A DNA stretch of 6,208 bases from Pseudomonadota bacterium (GTDB taxonomy: Bacteria > Pseudomonadota > Alphaproteobacteria > Ferrovibrionales > Ferrovibrionaceae). Every line of letters starts with the position of its first letter. Positions within the stretch are counted from its first letter, which is position 1. Below the pieces are notes generated by a model. It did no database searches, had not been told where the DNA came from, and worked only from the letters and a program-made list of their open reading frames with translations. Below are positions 1-5,488 of the stretch, one piece after another. Location: contig JAEYTW010000109.1 in NCBI GenBank assembly GCA_023433835.1, positions 1-6,208 of the forward strand. The letters are read 5' to 3'. The translations under genes were made by a program, and so were the position numbers.

Positions 1-1443
1 ATCAAGGTCAGCGCGGCGGATACGACGCACGGCCTGCTCGGCACCAAGCTGACCGCATTGGCCCCGCTGTCATGGTCGATTACCAGCGCCGGCGGCGACG
101 AGCGCTATCGGGTTGCGATGGACTGGGCAAATTTGCCGGCGGCGAGTTTCACCGGCCAGACGCGGTTCGCCAACGGCAGTGCCTCGGCACCTGCCGTCAG
201 TTTCGCGGCCGCGCCGGAAGCCGGTCTGTTCCTGGTCAATGCGACCAACCGCATCGTACAGCTTCAGTCCGGCACCAATTCGTCCGGCGGCGGCGCCGCT
301 CTGCGCCTCGCCGGCGGTTTAGCGACCAGCGGCGCGGGTGGCCCGGTCACGATCTTGGGTACGGCCGGTATCGAAGGCGCGGGCGGTGCGATTGCGATCA
401 ACGCCGGCGCCCCCGGCAGCCTGACCGCTGCCACGGTCAACGGCCAAGGCGTCTCCCTCCTTGCCTCCGGCGGCATCAACAATGGCAGCGGCGGTAGCCT
501 GCAGGGCACTGCCGGCGACGCCAACGGCACGGGTACGGGCGGTCACGTCACCTTCACTGCCGGCTCGGGCGGCGCCAACGCGGCCTCCTATGGCGGTGAA
601 GCGCGGTTGTCCGGCGGTGCGGCAGGCCCCGGCGGCATTGCCGGCGATGCCCTCGTACGAGGTGGCGAGGCAATCGGTGCGGCGCCGCAGCAGGCCGGCA
701 CGGCCCGCCTTGTCGGCGGTTATGGCGGGGTGAACAACGCGGGGGGCAACGCCTTGATGGCCGGCGGTGCAGGCAAGGCTGGCGGCGACCTCAACCTCAA
801 GGGGGGCGCGGCCTCTTCCGGCAAGGGCGGTGATGTCTGGCTATCCGGGGGCGATGGCGCCGGCACCAATCAGGGCGGCGGCAACATCGTCATTGCAGGC
901 GGCACCCGCACCGGCTCGGGTGCGCCGGGTTTCATCCAGATCACGCCCGCCGTGGGAGAGAACATCTATCTCCAGGGTCCGGTGATACTGAATACGCTGG
1001 CCAATACCTACACGCTGCCGACCGCGCGACCGGCGGCAGGGCAAGTCCTGGCCGCGTCGGACGGCGCCGGCACGATCGCCTGGGCGACCAAAAAGGACAC
1101 GTTGCAGATTGCGGCCTCCGACGAGGTGACCGCGCTGACCACGGGCACCGCCAAGGTCACGTTCCGCATGCCCTACGGCTTTACCCTGACGGCCGTAAGG
1201 GCCTCGCTGACGGCCGCGTCGACCAGCGGCAACCCCGCCATCGACGTCAACCGGAACGGAACGTCGATCTTTTCCACCACGCTGACCATCGATGCCAACG
1301 AGCGTACATCGGTCACGGCGGCGACTGCCGCGGTGCTTTCGACGACCAGCCTGGCCGACGACGACGAAATCACCATCGATGTCGATACCGCCGGCACCGG
1401 GGCCAGGGGCCTGAAAGTCACGCTGATCGGGAGCCAGGCCTGA
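1..1443 (+). CDS. Phage-type glycine-rich tail/fibre protein, 5' end missing
   Basis: The reading frame is open from base 1, so 480 residues of a longer protein are visible and the true start lies outside the window. The first residues (KVSAADTTHGLL) resemble a short motif I know from phage tail proteins. Residues about 96-304 are very rich in glycine, with a loose repeat of short beta-strand-like segments (DLNLKGG, DVWLSGG, NIVIAGG) separated by GG-containing turns; this suggests a beta-solenoid or glycine-rich fibre shaft. A junction segment (YTLPTARPAAGQVLAASDGAGT, read as two short parts around residues 337-358) precedes a C-terminal domain (about 367-480, starting near DTLQIAASDE) of a kind often found at the ends of phage-encoded fibre-like proteins. 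No cysteines are seen. The likely role is in virion tail structure or host contact; the family assignment is from memory of sequence style. The stop overlaps the next start (TGATG). Confidence 0.7.
   Translation: MKVSAADTTHGLLGTKLTALAPLSWSITSAGGDERYRVAMDWANLPAASFTGQTRFANGSASAPAVSFAAAPEAGLFLVNATNRIVQLQSGTNSSGGGAALRLAGGLATSGAGGPVTILGTAGIEGAGGAIAINAGAPGSLTAATVNGQGVSLLASGGINNGSGGSLQGTAGDANGTGTGGHVTFTAGSGGANAASYGGEARLSGGAAGPGGIAGDALVRGGEAIGAAPQQAGTARLVGGYGGVNNAGGNALMAGGAGKAGGDLNLKGGAASSGKGGDVWLSGGDGAGTNQGGGNIVIAGGTRTGSGAPGFIQITPAVGENIYLQGPVILNTLANTYTLPTARPAAGQVLAASDGAGTIAWATKKDTLQIAASDEVTALTTGTAKVTFRMPYGFTLTAVRASLTAASTSGNPAIDVNRNGTSIFSTTLTIDANERTSVTAATAAVLSTTSLADDDEITIDVDTAGTGARGLKVTLIGSQA
286..912 (+). 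repeat. Degenerate glycine-rich repeat tract inside the tail gene
   Basis: This part of the tail gene encodes a run of imperfect units of roughly 12-20 residues, each built as GG, three to six residues with alternating hydrophobics, GG or GGA, then a small-residue turn. The clearest consecutive units are NALMAGGAGKAGG, DLNLKGGAASSGKGG, DVWLSGGDGAGTNQGG and NIVIAGGTRTGSG, at about 745-912. At DNA level the tract is dominated by GGCGG/GGCGGC words, but no exact long tandem repeat is visible, so the periodicity is conserved as protein rather than as DNA. Confidence 0.6.
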
Positions 1444-2105
1444 TGCTTGTAATCAATCCCTATATGGTCAGACCAGCTGTCGGGGTCTTCGGCTTGGGCC
1501 TGGCGCCCTATCTTTCAGCCCTGGCCCAGTCATCGGGCTTAGCCACGCTTGACCAAACCGGTGAAGGCGGCAGTACCGTCTTCAGATCGTCGACTTCATT
1601 CCCAGCGGCATGGCGTGTCGTCGGGTATATTGGCGGAAGTACAGGCGGCGGTGGAAACTTGTTTTCGTCCAGTGCCGACGTGTATCAGGAATTCAAGCTG
1701 GTCAGCACGGTAAATACCCCAAGCACGATGCTCGGTATCTGTAACGAAGGGATCGACAATACTGGATATGTAGGGTCGAATACGGCCGGAATCGGCTGGT
1801 ACGGCGGCTATATCGGATCAGGAAACACTGCGATCTATTACAATGCCGGGACTGCCGATACGGTTATCGATTCACCGGGGACCATGGCGCTTGGCGACCG
1901 TTGCTCAATCCGGCTTCAATATGCTGGCGGCAACTACACCGTGACCGGCTACATCAACGGAACGCAGAAAAGTCACGGCACACGCACGGCCCTAAGTGGC
2001 GGTTCCTATCTCGCCATCTGCGCCTGGGGCCCATCGGTCGTCCTGCAGGTCACGCGAGCGGCCGAAGTGCGCTACCCGATCTCAGGCTCTCTCTATCTTG
2101 GATAA
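1443..2105 (+). CDS. Phage-associated protein with SPRY/lectin-like stretch
   Basis: A 220-residue protein of unknown function. It starts at the ATG that overlaps the stop of the tail gene by one base; a GGGAG at 1429-1433 gives a plausible ribosome binding site nine bases upstream, so translational coupling is likely. The opening MLVINPY is a style I know from small phage tail-region proteins. Residues about 80-175 contain an order typical of SPRY or concanavalin-like sandwich domains: GIGWYGGYIGSG, then IYYNAG, then MALGDRCSIRLQY, then TGYINGT. The family similarity is inferred from this pattern only. Codon use differs from the neighbours (TTA, ATT, GTA, AGT, GGA and similar AT-ended codons are frequent) and GC is visibly lower, suggesting recent acquisition. 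It may be a receptor-binding or fibre-associated protein, but nothing in the sequence proves that. Confidence 0.6.
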   Translation: MLVINPYMVRPAVGVFGLGLAPYLSALAQSSGLATLDQTGEGGSTVFRSSTSFPAAWRVVGYIGGSTGGGGNLFSSSADVYQEFKLVSTVNTPSTMLGICNEGIDNTGYVGSNTAGIGWYGGYIGSGNTAIYYNAGTADTVIDSPGTMALGDRCSIRLQYAGGNYTVTGYINGTQKSHGTRTALSGGSYLAICAWGPSVVLQVTRAAEVRYPISGSLYLG

Positions 2106-2126
2106 AGCGGCCGCTTCGACCGGCCG
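2105..2126 (+). terminator. Possible hairpin at the end of the phage gene pair
   Basis: Two self-complementary CGGCCG blocks (2108-2113 and 2121-2126) flank a seven-base loop directly after the TAA stop. The first lies inside a perfect 12-base palindrome, AAGCGGCCGCTT (2105-2116). No U-tract follows, so this would at best be a weak or factor-assisted transcript end. It is the only candidate between the phage genes and the rpmE promoter. Confidence 0.25.
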
Positions 2127-2137
2127 GGATTCCCCGC

Positions 2138-2166
2138 TTGCCTGGCCCGAGCCGATCCTCTATAAG
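2138..2166 (+). promoter_or_regulatory. Sigma70-type promoter for rpmE
   Basis: TTGCCT (2138-2143) and TATAAG (2161-2166) are separated by exactly 17 bases, a good match to the housekeeping -35/-10 pattern (TTGACA, TATAAT). Transcription would begin near 2173, giving a leader of about 70 bases before the rpmE start codon. Its position just after the phage genes means rpmE need not depend on read-through from them. Confidence 0.6.
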
Positions 2167-2193
2167 GCGGCGCTTGCGAAATTCAGTGGCCAA

Positions 2194-2221
2194 GGCCTCT
2201 CGAGAGCGCCCTTAAGAGGCC
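2194..2221 (+). promoter_or_regulatory. Stem-loop in the rpmE leader
   Basis: GGCCTCT (2194-2200) is perfectly complementary to AGAGGCC (2215-2221) across a 14-base loop. A 10-base palindrome, CTCTCGAGAG (2197-2206), overlaps the left arm and could form a competing or dimer structure. The hairpin ends nine bases before the GGAG ribosome binding site (2231-2234). L31 genes in several other bacterial groups have structured leaders bound by the protein itself; whether this short hairpin serves that purpose is inference. Confidence 0.35.
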
Positions 2222-2241
2222 GTGACGCCCGGAGACGAACG

Positions 2242-2481
2242 ATGAAGAGCAACACGCATCCCGATTACCACGAGATCACCGTCAAGATGACCGACGGGAC
2301 CCTCTACAAGACCCGTTCGACCTGGGGCAAGTCGGGCGACACCCTGACGCTCGACATCGATCCGCTGGTGCATCCGGCCTGGACCGGCGGCCCGGCCCGC
2401 CTCAACGAACAGGGCGGCCAGGTCGCCAAGTTCAACAAGCGCTTCGCCGCGCTGGGCGCGCTGGCGGCCAAGAAGGCCTGA
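2242..2481 (+). CDS. rpmE: 50S ribosomal protein L31
   Basis: A 79-residue bacterial L31, a protein of the large ribosomal subunit that helps bridge to the small subunit. Recognisable segments are the N-terminal HPDYHEITVKMTDGT (6-20), RSTWGK (25-30), LDIDP (37-41), HPAWTGG (44-50) and QVAKFNKRF (60-68). It has no cysteine, so it is the zinc-independent form; the four cysteines of the E. coli protein are absent, as I expect for alphaproteobacteria. The start is the ATG preceded by GGAG with a seven-base gap; the frame is open further upstream but nothing there resembles L31. It has its own promoter and is followed by two hairpins, so it is probably monocistronic. Confidence 0.95.
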   Translation: MKSNTHPDYHEITVKMTDGTLYKTRSTWGKSGDTLTLDIDPLVHPAWTGGPARLNEQGGQVAKFNKRFAALGALAAKKA

Positions 2482-2485
2482 TTTC

Positions 2486-2517
2486 CGCAGGGCCGGCCCC
2501 TCGGGGATCGGCCCGCG
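2486..2517 (+). terminator. Stem-loop just after rpmE
   Basis: GGGCCG (2490-2495) pairs with CGGCCC (2509-2514), extended outward by CGC/GCG (2486-2488 with 2515-2517, one bulged A) and inward by CCC/GGG around a small loop. It begins five bases after the stop codon. No U-tract follows, so it may protect the 3' end or assist termination rather than act as a classic intrinsic terminator. Confidence 0.4.
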
Positions 2518-2544
2518 ATATCAAGGGCTTAGGCCATGCGATAC

Positions 2545-2583
2545 CGGGGGATGGTGCCTACACCGTCCCCCGAATGCGTTTCT
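2545..2583 (+). terminator. Strong 12-bp hairpin, probable rpmE terminator
   Basis: CGGGGGA (2545-2551) pairs perfectly with TCCCCCG (2566-2572). The stem continues inward through one G-U pair and GGTG/CACC to a CCTA tetraloop, 12 pairs in all. A short TTTCT follows at 2579-2583, several bases beyond the stem. It is stable enough to end transcription, though the gap before the T-rich bases is not ideal. Confidence 0.45.
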
Positions 2584-2586
2584 GCC

Positions 2587-2614
2587 CTTGAAGCGCCCGC
2601 CTCCATCACCACAT
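2587..2614 (+). promoter_or_regulatory. Candidate RpoH (sigma32) promoter for hsp20
   Basis: CTTGAAG (2587-2593) matches the sigma32 -35 consensus CTTGAAA at six of seven bases. Thirteen bases later CACCACAT (2607-2614) matches CCCCATNT only partly. Transcription would begin near 2621, immediately before the first of the leader hairpins. The -35 is good and the -10 mediocre, so this rests mainly on position and on the heat-shock gene downstream. Confidence 0.35.
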
Positions 2615-2621
2615 GAGTTCT

Positions 2622-2782
2622 GTCGGGGCGCCCAGCCGGGGTTCCGACGGGAAAAGGACCAGTCTTGATGCCGCGCCGGGCTCGGATGAGCCGGGCGGGC
2701 GGGATGGTCCGATCGACAGGCGGACCTCGCGCGGTCGCCTTTCGGTTCAATCACTCATGTTGCTCAACTGGAGGATATGATG
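2622..2782 (+). promoter_or_regulatory. ROSE-type RNA thermometer leader of hsp20
   Basis: The last hairpin has the ROSE hallmark: UUGCU (2760-2764) faces the ribosome binding site GGAGGA (2770-2775). Pairing can be drawn from U2755-A2780 through C2756-G2779, A2757-U2778, U2758-A2777, G2759-U2776, U2760-A2775 and U2761-G2774; then G2762 bulges out, and CUC (2763-2765) pairs with GAG (2771-2773) round a five-base loop. The bulged G and weak pairs are the features that make known ROSE elements melt on warming. Upstream hairpins are visible at 2622-2648 (GTCGG/CCGAC), 2676-2694 (GGCTC/GAGCC, GGAT loop) and 2706-2726 (GGTCCG/CGGACC) or, alternatively, 2718-2740. ROSE elements are known before small heat-shock genes in alphaproteobacteria. 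Translation should be blocked when cool and released on heating. Confidence 0.8.
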
Positions 2783-3250
2783 CGCACTTTCGACCTTTCG
2801 CCGCTGCTCCGCGCCACCGTCGGCTTCGATCGTATCGATCGTCTGTTCGATTCGGCCGGCCGCCTCGATGACCAGGCGGTTTCCTACCCGCCCTACAACA
2901 TCGAGAAGCATGGCGAGGACAAGTACCGGATCACCATGGCGGTCGCCGGTTTCAGCGATGACGAGCTGACCCTGACCGTCCAGCAGAATACCCTCCTGAT
3001 CGCCGGCAAGGCGAAGGAGGAGGGCGAGGCCGGTGCGGTGCAGTTCCTGCATCGCGGCATCGCCCGGCGTGCCTTCGAGCGCCGCTTCGAGCTGGCCGAC
3101 ACCATCAAGGTGACCGGCGCCGGCCTCGACAACGGCCTCCTGACGGTGGATCTCGTCCGGGTCATCCCGGAAGCGATGAAGCCCCGCCAGATCAAGATCG
3201 ACACCGTCGCGCCCCGCCAGGCCCCGGTGCTCGAGAACAAGGCCGCCTGA
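2780..3250 (+). CDS. Small heat-shock protein, Hsp20/IbpA family
   Basis: A 156-residue cytoplasmic ATP-independent chaperone that would bind unfolding proteins and keep them refoldable. After a short N-terminal arm (1-35, with FDLSPLLRATVGFD) comes the alpha-crystallin domain, from about YPPYNIEKHGEDKYRI (36-51) through AVAGFSDDELTLTV (54-67), LLIAGKAKEE (72-81), the arginine-rich RGIARRAFERRF (92-103) and the signature GLDNGLLTVDL (115-125). The C-terminal I-x-I motif (IKI, 138-140) that drives oligomer assembly is present. Two in-frame ATGs stand side by side; the second (2780) is chosen because the first lies one base from GGAGGA, while the second has a four-base gap from GGAGGA (six from GGAG) and gives the usual MRTFDL start. 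Regulation is likely by RpoH and by the ROSE leader. It is monocistronic with a strong terminator and convergent with the hydrolase gene. Confidence 0.93.
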   Translation: MRTFDLSPLLRATVGFDRIDRLFDSAGRLDDQAVSYPPYNIEKHGEDKYRITMAVAGFSDDELTLTVQQNTLLIAGKAKEEGEAGAVQFLHRGIARRAFERRFELADTIKVTGAGLDNGLLTVDLVRVIPEAMKPRQIKIDTVAPRQAPVLENKAA

Positions 3251-3260
3251 CCAGGACCCA

Positions 3261-3287
3261 GGGCCGGGTTTCGTACCTTCCCGGCCC
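3261..3287 (+). terminator. First hairpin after hsp20
   Basis: GGGCCGGG (3261-3268) and CCCGGCCC (3280-3287) are perfect complements around an 11-base loop. It begins ten bases after the stop codon. No U-tract follows; it may stabilise the 3' end or back up the stronger terminator at 3345-3380. Confidence 0.4.
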
Positions 3288-3344
3288 CACCTCGGAAACC
3301 CGCCCGCGTCCCTCCCTCGCGTCGGGCCGGTTTCGAGGACAAGG

Positions 3345-3380
3345 AGCCCGCCCCGGTTTCCCCCGCCGGGGCGGGCTTTT
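3345..3380 (+). terminator. Intrinsic terminator of hsp20
   Basis: AGCCCGCCCCGG (3345-3356) pairs perfectly with CCGGGGCGGGCT (3366-3377) around a nine-base loop and runs straight into TTTT (3377-3380). This is a textbook factor-independent terminator for plus-strand transcription. Read from the minus strand it directly follows the hydrolase stop codon and could serve that operon as well, but with a poorer T-tract. Confidence 0.85.
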
Positions 3381-3386
3381 CCTTGC

Positions 3387-4178
3387 TCAGCCGAGCAGTG
3401 CCCGCAACGCCTCAAGCGTTTCGTCCGGCCGCTCCGCCATCATCATGTGCCCCGCCCCCGGAATGACCACCGTGCGGCACCCGGTAATCCCCTTCCCCAC
3501 CGCATCCGCCGCCTTGCGCGGCGTCATCTGGTCGGCCGCCCCGAGGATCAGCATCGCCGGGCAGGCCACCTTGCCCGCCGCGGCCAGCCCCCCGGCATAA
3601 CCCGAGGCCACGCCGAGATCGTGGGCCAGCAGGCCCGGCGCCGCGCGTTCGACCAGCCGCGTCGCGGCACCGGTCATCCACAGGCCCGGGGCCGGGCTGC
3701 CGCCGATATGGTTCCGGCGGGCAAACGACCATTCCATCATCAGCCCGATTGCCTTCGGCGTCTCGTCGCGGGCCAGCGCCTGGAAGGTCGGGTTGACCGC
3801 CATCGGCACGGCGGTCGCCAGCAGGCCGAGGGCCGAAACCCGCCCGGGCGCCCGCCCGGCCGCCTCCAGCGAAATCAGGCTGCCCAGCGAATGCCCGACC
3901 AGCGCCGCCCGCGCCGCGCCAGCGGCATCGAGCAGCGCCAGCACCCAGTCGGCCAGCGCCTCGACGCTGCCGAGCGGATCGCCCCCCGACCGGCCATGGC
4001 CCGGCAGGTCGGGGGCCAGCACGCCGTGGCCGTGATGGGCGAAATAGCGGGTCTGCGACGACCAGCAGGTGTGGTCCATCGCCGCCCCGTGCAGGAAGAC
4101 GACGACGGGGCCATCAGCGGTGAACGGCCGCCCGCCGGTGGCGGCGAAGACCTTGTGGCCCTGGACGGTGAGTTCCAT
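3387..4178 (-). CDS. Alpha/beta hydrolase
   Basis: A 263-residue alpha/beta-hydrolase-fold enzyme; substrate unknown. Visible family features: strand VVVFLHG with the oxyanion HG at 30-31, APDLPGHGRS (55-64), nucleophile elbow GHSLG with Ser97, the acid in LILGAADQMTP (Asp216), and the catalytic histidine in PGAGHMM (His244). Ser-Asp-His is therefore complete. No signal peptide or membrane segment is evident, so it is probably cytosolic. The ATG lies one base after the TGA of the sulfhydrylase gene, and AAGGGGG inside the end of that gene serves as ribosome binding site, so the two are almost certainly co-translated. It is shorter than homoserine O-acetyltransferase (MetX), which shares the fold, and does not look like it. 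It could be an esterase, lactonase or C-C hydrolase. Confidence 0.88.
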   Translation of the reverse strand: MELTVQGHKVFAATGGRPFTADGPVVVFLHGAAMDHTCWSSQTRYFAHHGHGVLAPDLPGHGRSGGDPLGSVEALADWVLALLDAAGAARAALVGHSLGSLISLEAAGRAPGRVSALGLLATAVPMAVNPTFQALARDETPKAIGLMMEWSFARRNHIGGSPAPGLWMTGAATRLVERAAPGLLAHDLGVASGYAGGLAAAGKVACPAMLILGAADQMTPRKAADAVGKGITGCRTVVIPGAGHMMMAERPDETLEALRALLG

Positions 4179-4179
4179 C

Positions 4180-5475
4180 TCACGCCCCCTTCTGCGACTG
4201 GCGCAGTGCCTGGCCCAGATCGTCGATCAGGTCGTCGGGGTCTTCCAATCCCACCGAAATGCGGATCATCGCCTCGCCGATGCCCGCGGCGGCCAGCGCC
4301 GCCGCATCCATCTGCTGATGGGTGGTCGAGGCGGGGTGGATCACCAGCGACTTGGCATCGCCGACATTGGCCAGATGCGAGAAGATCCTCAACCCCTCGA
4401 TGAAGCGCCGGCCGGCGGCGCGCCCGCCCTTGATGCCGAACGAGAAGATCGCGCCGGGACCGCGCGGCAGCAGGCGCCGGGCCAGCTCATGGTCCGGATG
4501 GTCGGGGCGGTCGGGATAGGCGACCCAGTCGACGGCGGCATGTTCCGCCAGGAAGGCCGTGAGGCGGCGGGCATTCTCGACATGGCGGGCCATGCGCACC
4601 GGCAGGGTCTCGACACCCTGCAGCAGCTGGAAGGCATTGCCCGGCGACAGCGAGGCGCCGAAATCGCGCAGGCCTTCGGCGCGCGCGCGACTGATGAATG
4701 CCAGCGGCCCGAATTCCTCGGCGAAATCGAGGCCGTGATAGCCGGCATAGGGTTCGGTCAGGGTCGAGAACTTGGCCCTTGCCTCCCAGTCGAAGCGGCC
4801 GCCGTCGACGACGATGCCGCCGATCGCCACGCCGTGGCCGCCGATGAACTTGGTCAGCGAATGCATGACGATGTCGGCGCCCCAGTCGAGCGGCCGGCAC
4901 AGATAGGGGGTGGCGAAGGTGGCGTCGATCATCAGCGGCAGGCCGTGATCATGGGCGATGCCGGCCACCGCGGGCAGGTCGAGCACTTCGAGGCCGGGAT
5001 TGCCCAGCACCTCGCCGAAGACCAGCCGGGTTTCAGGCCTGATCGCGGCGGCGAGCCCCTGGTGATCGCGCGGATCGACAAACGTCGTCGTGATGCCGAA
5101 ACGCGGCAGGGTGTGGGTGAACAGATTGTGCGAGCCGCCATAGATGTTGCGGCTGGCCACGATATGCCCGCCCGTCCCCATCAAGGTGGCGACGGCCAGA
5201 TGCAACGCGGCCTGGCCGGAGGCGGTGGCAACGGCACCGACCCCGCCTTCCAGCGCCGCGATACGCTCTTCCAGCACCGCCACGGTGGGGTTGGAGATGC
5301 GCGAATAGATGTGGCCCTGGCGTTCCAGGTTGAACAGCCCGGCGGCATGATCGGAATCACGGAAGACATAGGAGGTGGTCTGGTAGATCGGCACCGCCCG
5401 GGCACCGTGCACCGGGTCGGGCTGCTGGCCGGCATGCAGGCTCAGCGTATCGAATTTCAGCGGCTTCGGCTCCAT
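4180..5475 (-). CDS. metY: O-acetylhomoserine sulfhydrylase (MetY type)
   Basis: A 431-residue PLP enzyme of the Cys/Met metabolism family. It should form homocysteine from O-acetylhomoserine and sulfide (direct sulfhydrylation route to methionine). Motifs in order: FDTLSLHAGQQPDP (8-21), YSRISNPT (57-64) with phosphate-contacting Tyr and Arg, TASGQAA (84-90), the MIDATFATPYL segment with cofactor-contacting Asp184, and HSLTKFIGGHG with the PLP-binding Lys209. The C-terminal FSHLANVGDAKSLVIHPAST and RISVGLED are typical of O-acetylhomoserine enzymes. The length fits MetY (about 430) rather than the shorter MetZ or MetB. The ATG at 5475 is preferred: AAGGTGG lies just upstream and the family homology begins there; an in-frame GTG at 5520 would overlap the DUF1192 gene. 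It is the middle gene of a three-gene operon. Substrate choice (acetyl versus succinyl ester) is inferred from overall resemblance. Confidence 0.93.
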   Translation of the reverse strand: MEPKPLKFDTLSLHAGQQPDPVHGARAVPIYQTTSYVFRDSDHAAGLFNLERQGHIYSRISNPTVAVLEERIAALEGGVGAVATASGQAALHLAVATLMGTGGHIVASRNIYGGSHNLFTHTLPRFGITTTFVDPRDHQGLAAAIRPETRLVFGEVLGNPGLEVLDLPAVAGIAHDHGLPLMIDATFATPYLCRPLDWGADIVMHSLTKFIGGHGVAIGGIVVDGGRFDWEARAKFSTLTEPYAGYHGLDFAEEFGPLAFISRARAEGLRDFGASLSPGNAFQLLQGVETLPVRMARHVENARRLTAFLAEHAAVDWVAYPDRPDHPDHELARRLLPRGPGAIFSFGIKGGRAAGRRFIEGLRIFSHLANVGDAKSLVIHPASTTHQQMDAAALAAAGIGEAMIRISVGLEDPDDLIDDLGQALRQSQKGA

Positions 5476-5488
5476 CGTCCACCTTGTC

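Noticed and set aside
1996..2241. Upstream in-frame extension of rpmE
   Set aside because: The extension overlaps the phage gene and the rpmE promoter and has no L31 similarity; the ATG at 2242 has a good ribosome binding site and the canonical start.
2521..2754. Short open frames in the gap between rpmE and hsp20
   Set aside because: Both strands give Arg/Pro/Gly-rich peptides without ribosome binding sites, and the region is better explained by hairpins, a promoter and the thermometer leader.
2747..3415. Minus-strand open frame (222 codons) opposite hsp20
   Set aside because: It runs through the hsp20 terminator and ROSE leader, has no family resemblance, and mirrors a confident Hsp20 gene.
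3387..4178. Hydrolase as homoserine O-acetyltransferase (MetX)
   Set aside because: The fold is shared, but 263 residues is well below MetX length and I saw no MetX-like motifs; the GHSLG elbow is generic for this superfamily.
3447..4403. Plus-strand open frame (318 codons) opposite the alpha/beta hydrolase
   Set aside because: Arg- and Pro-rich translation without motifs, and the opposite strand encodes a hydrolase with a complete catalytic triad.
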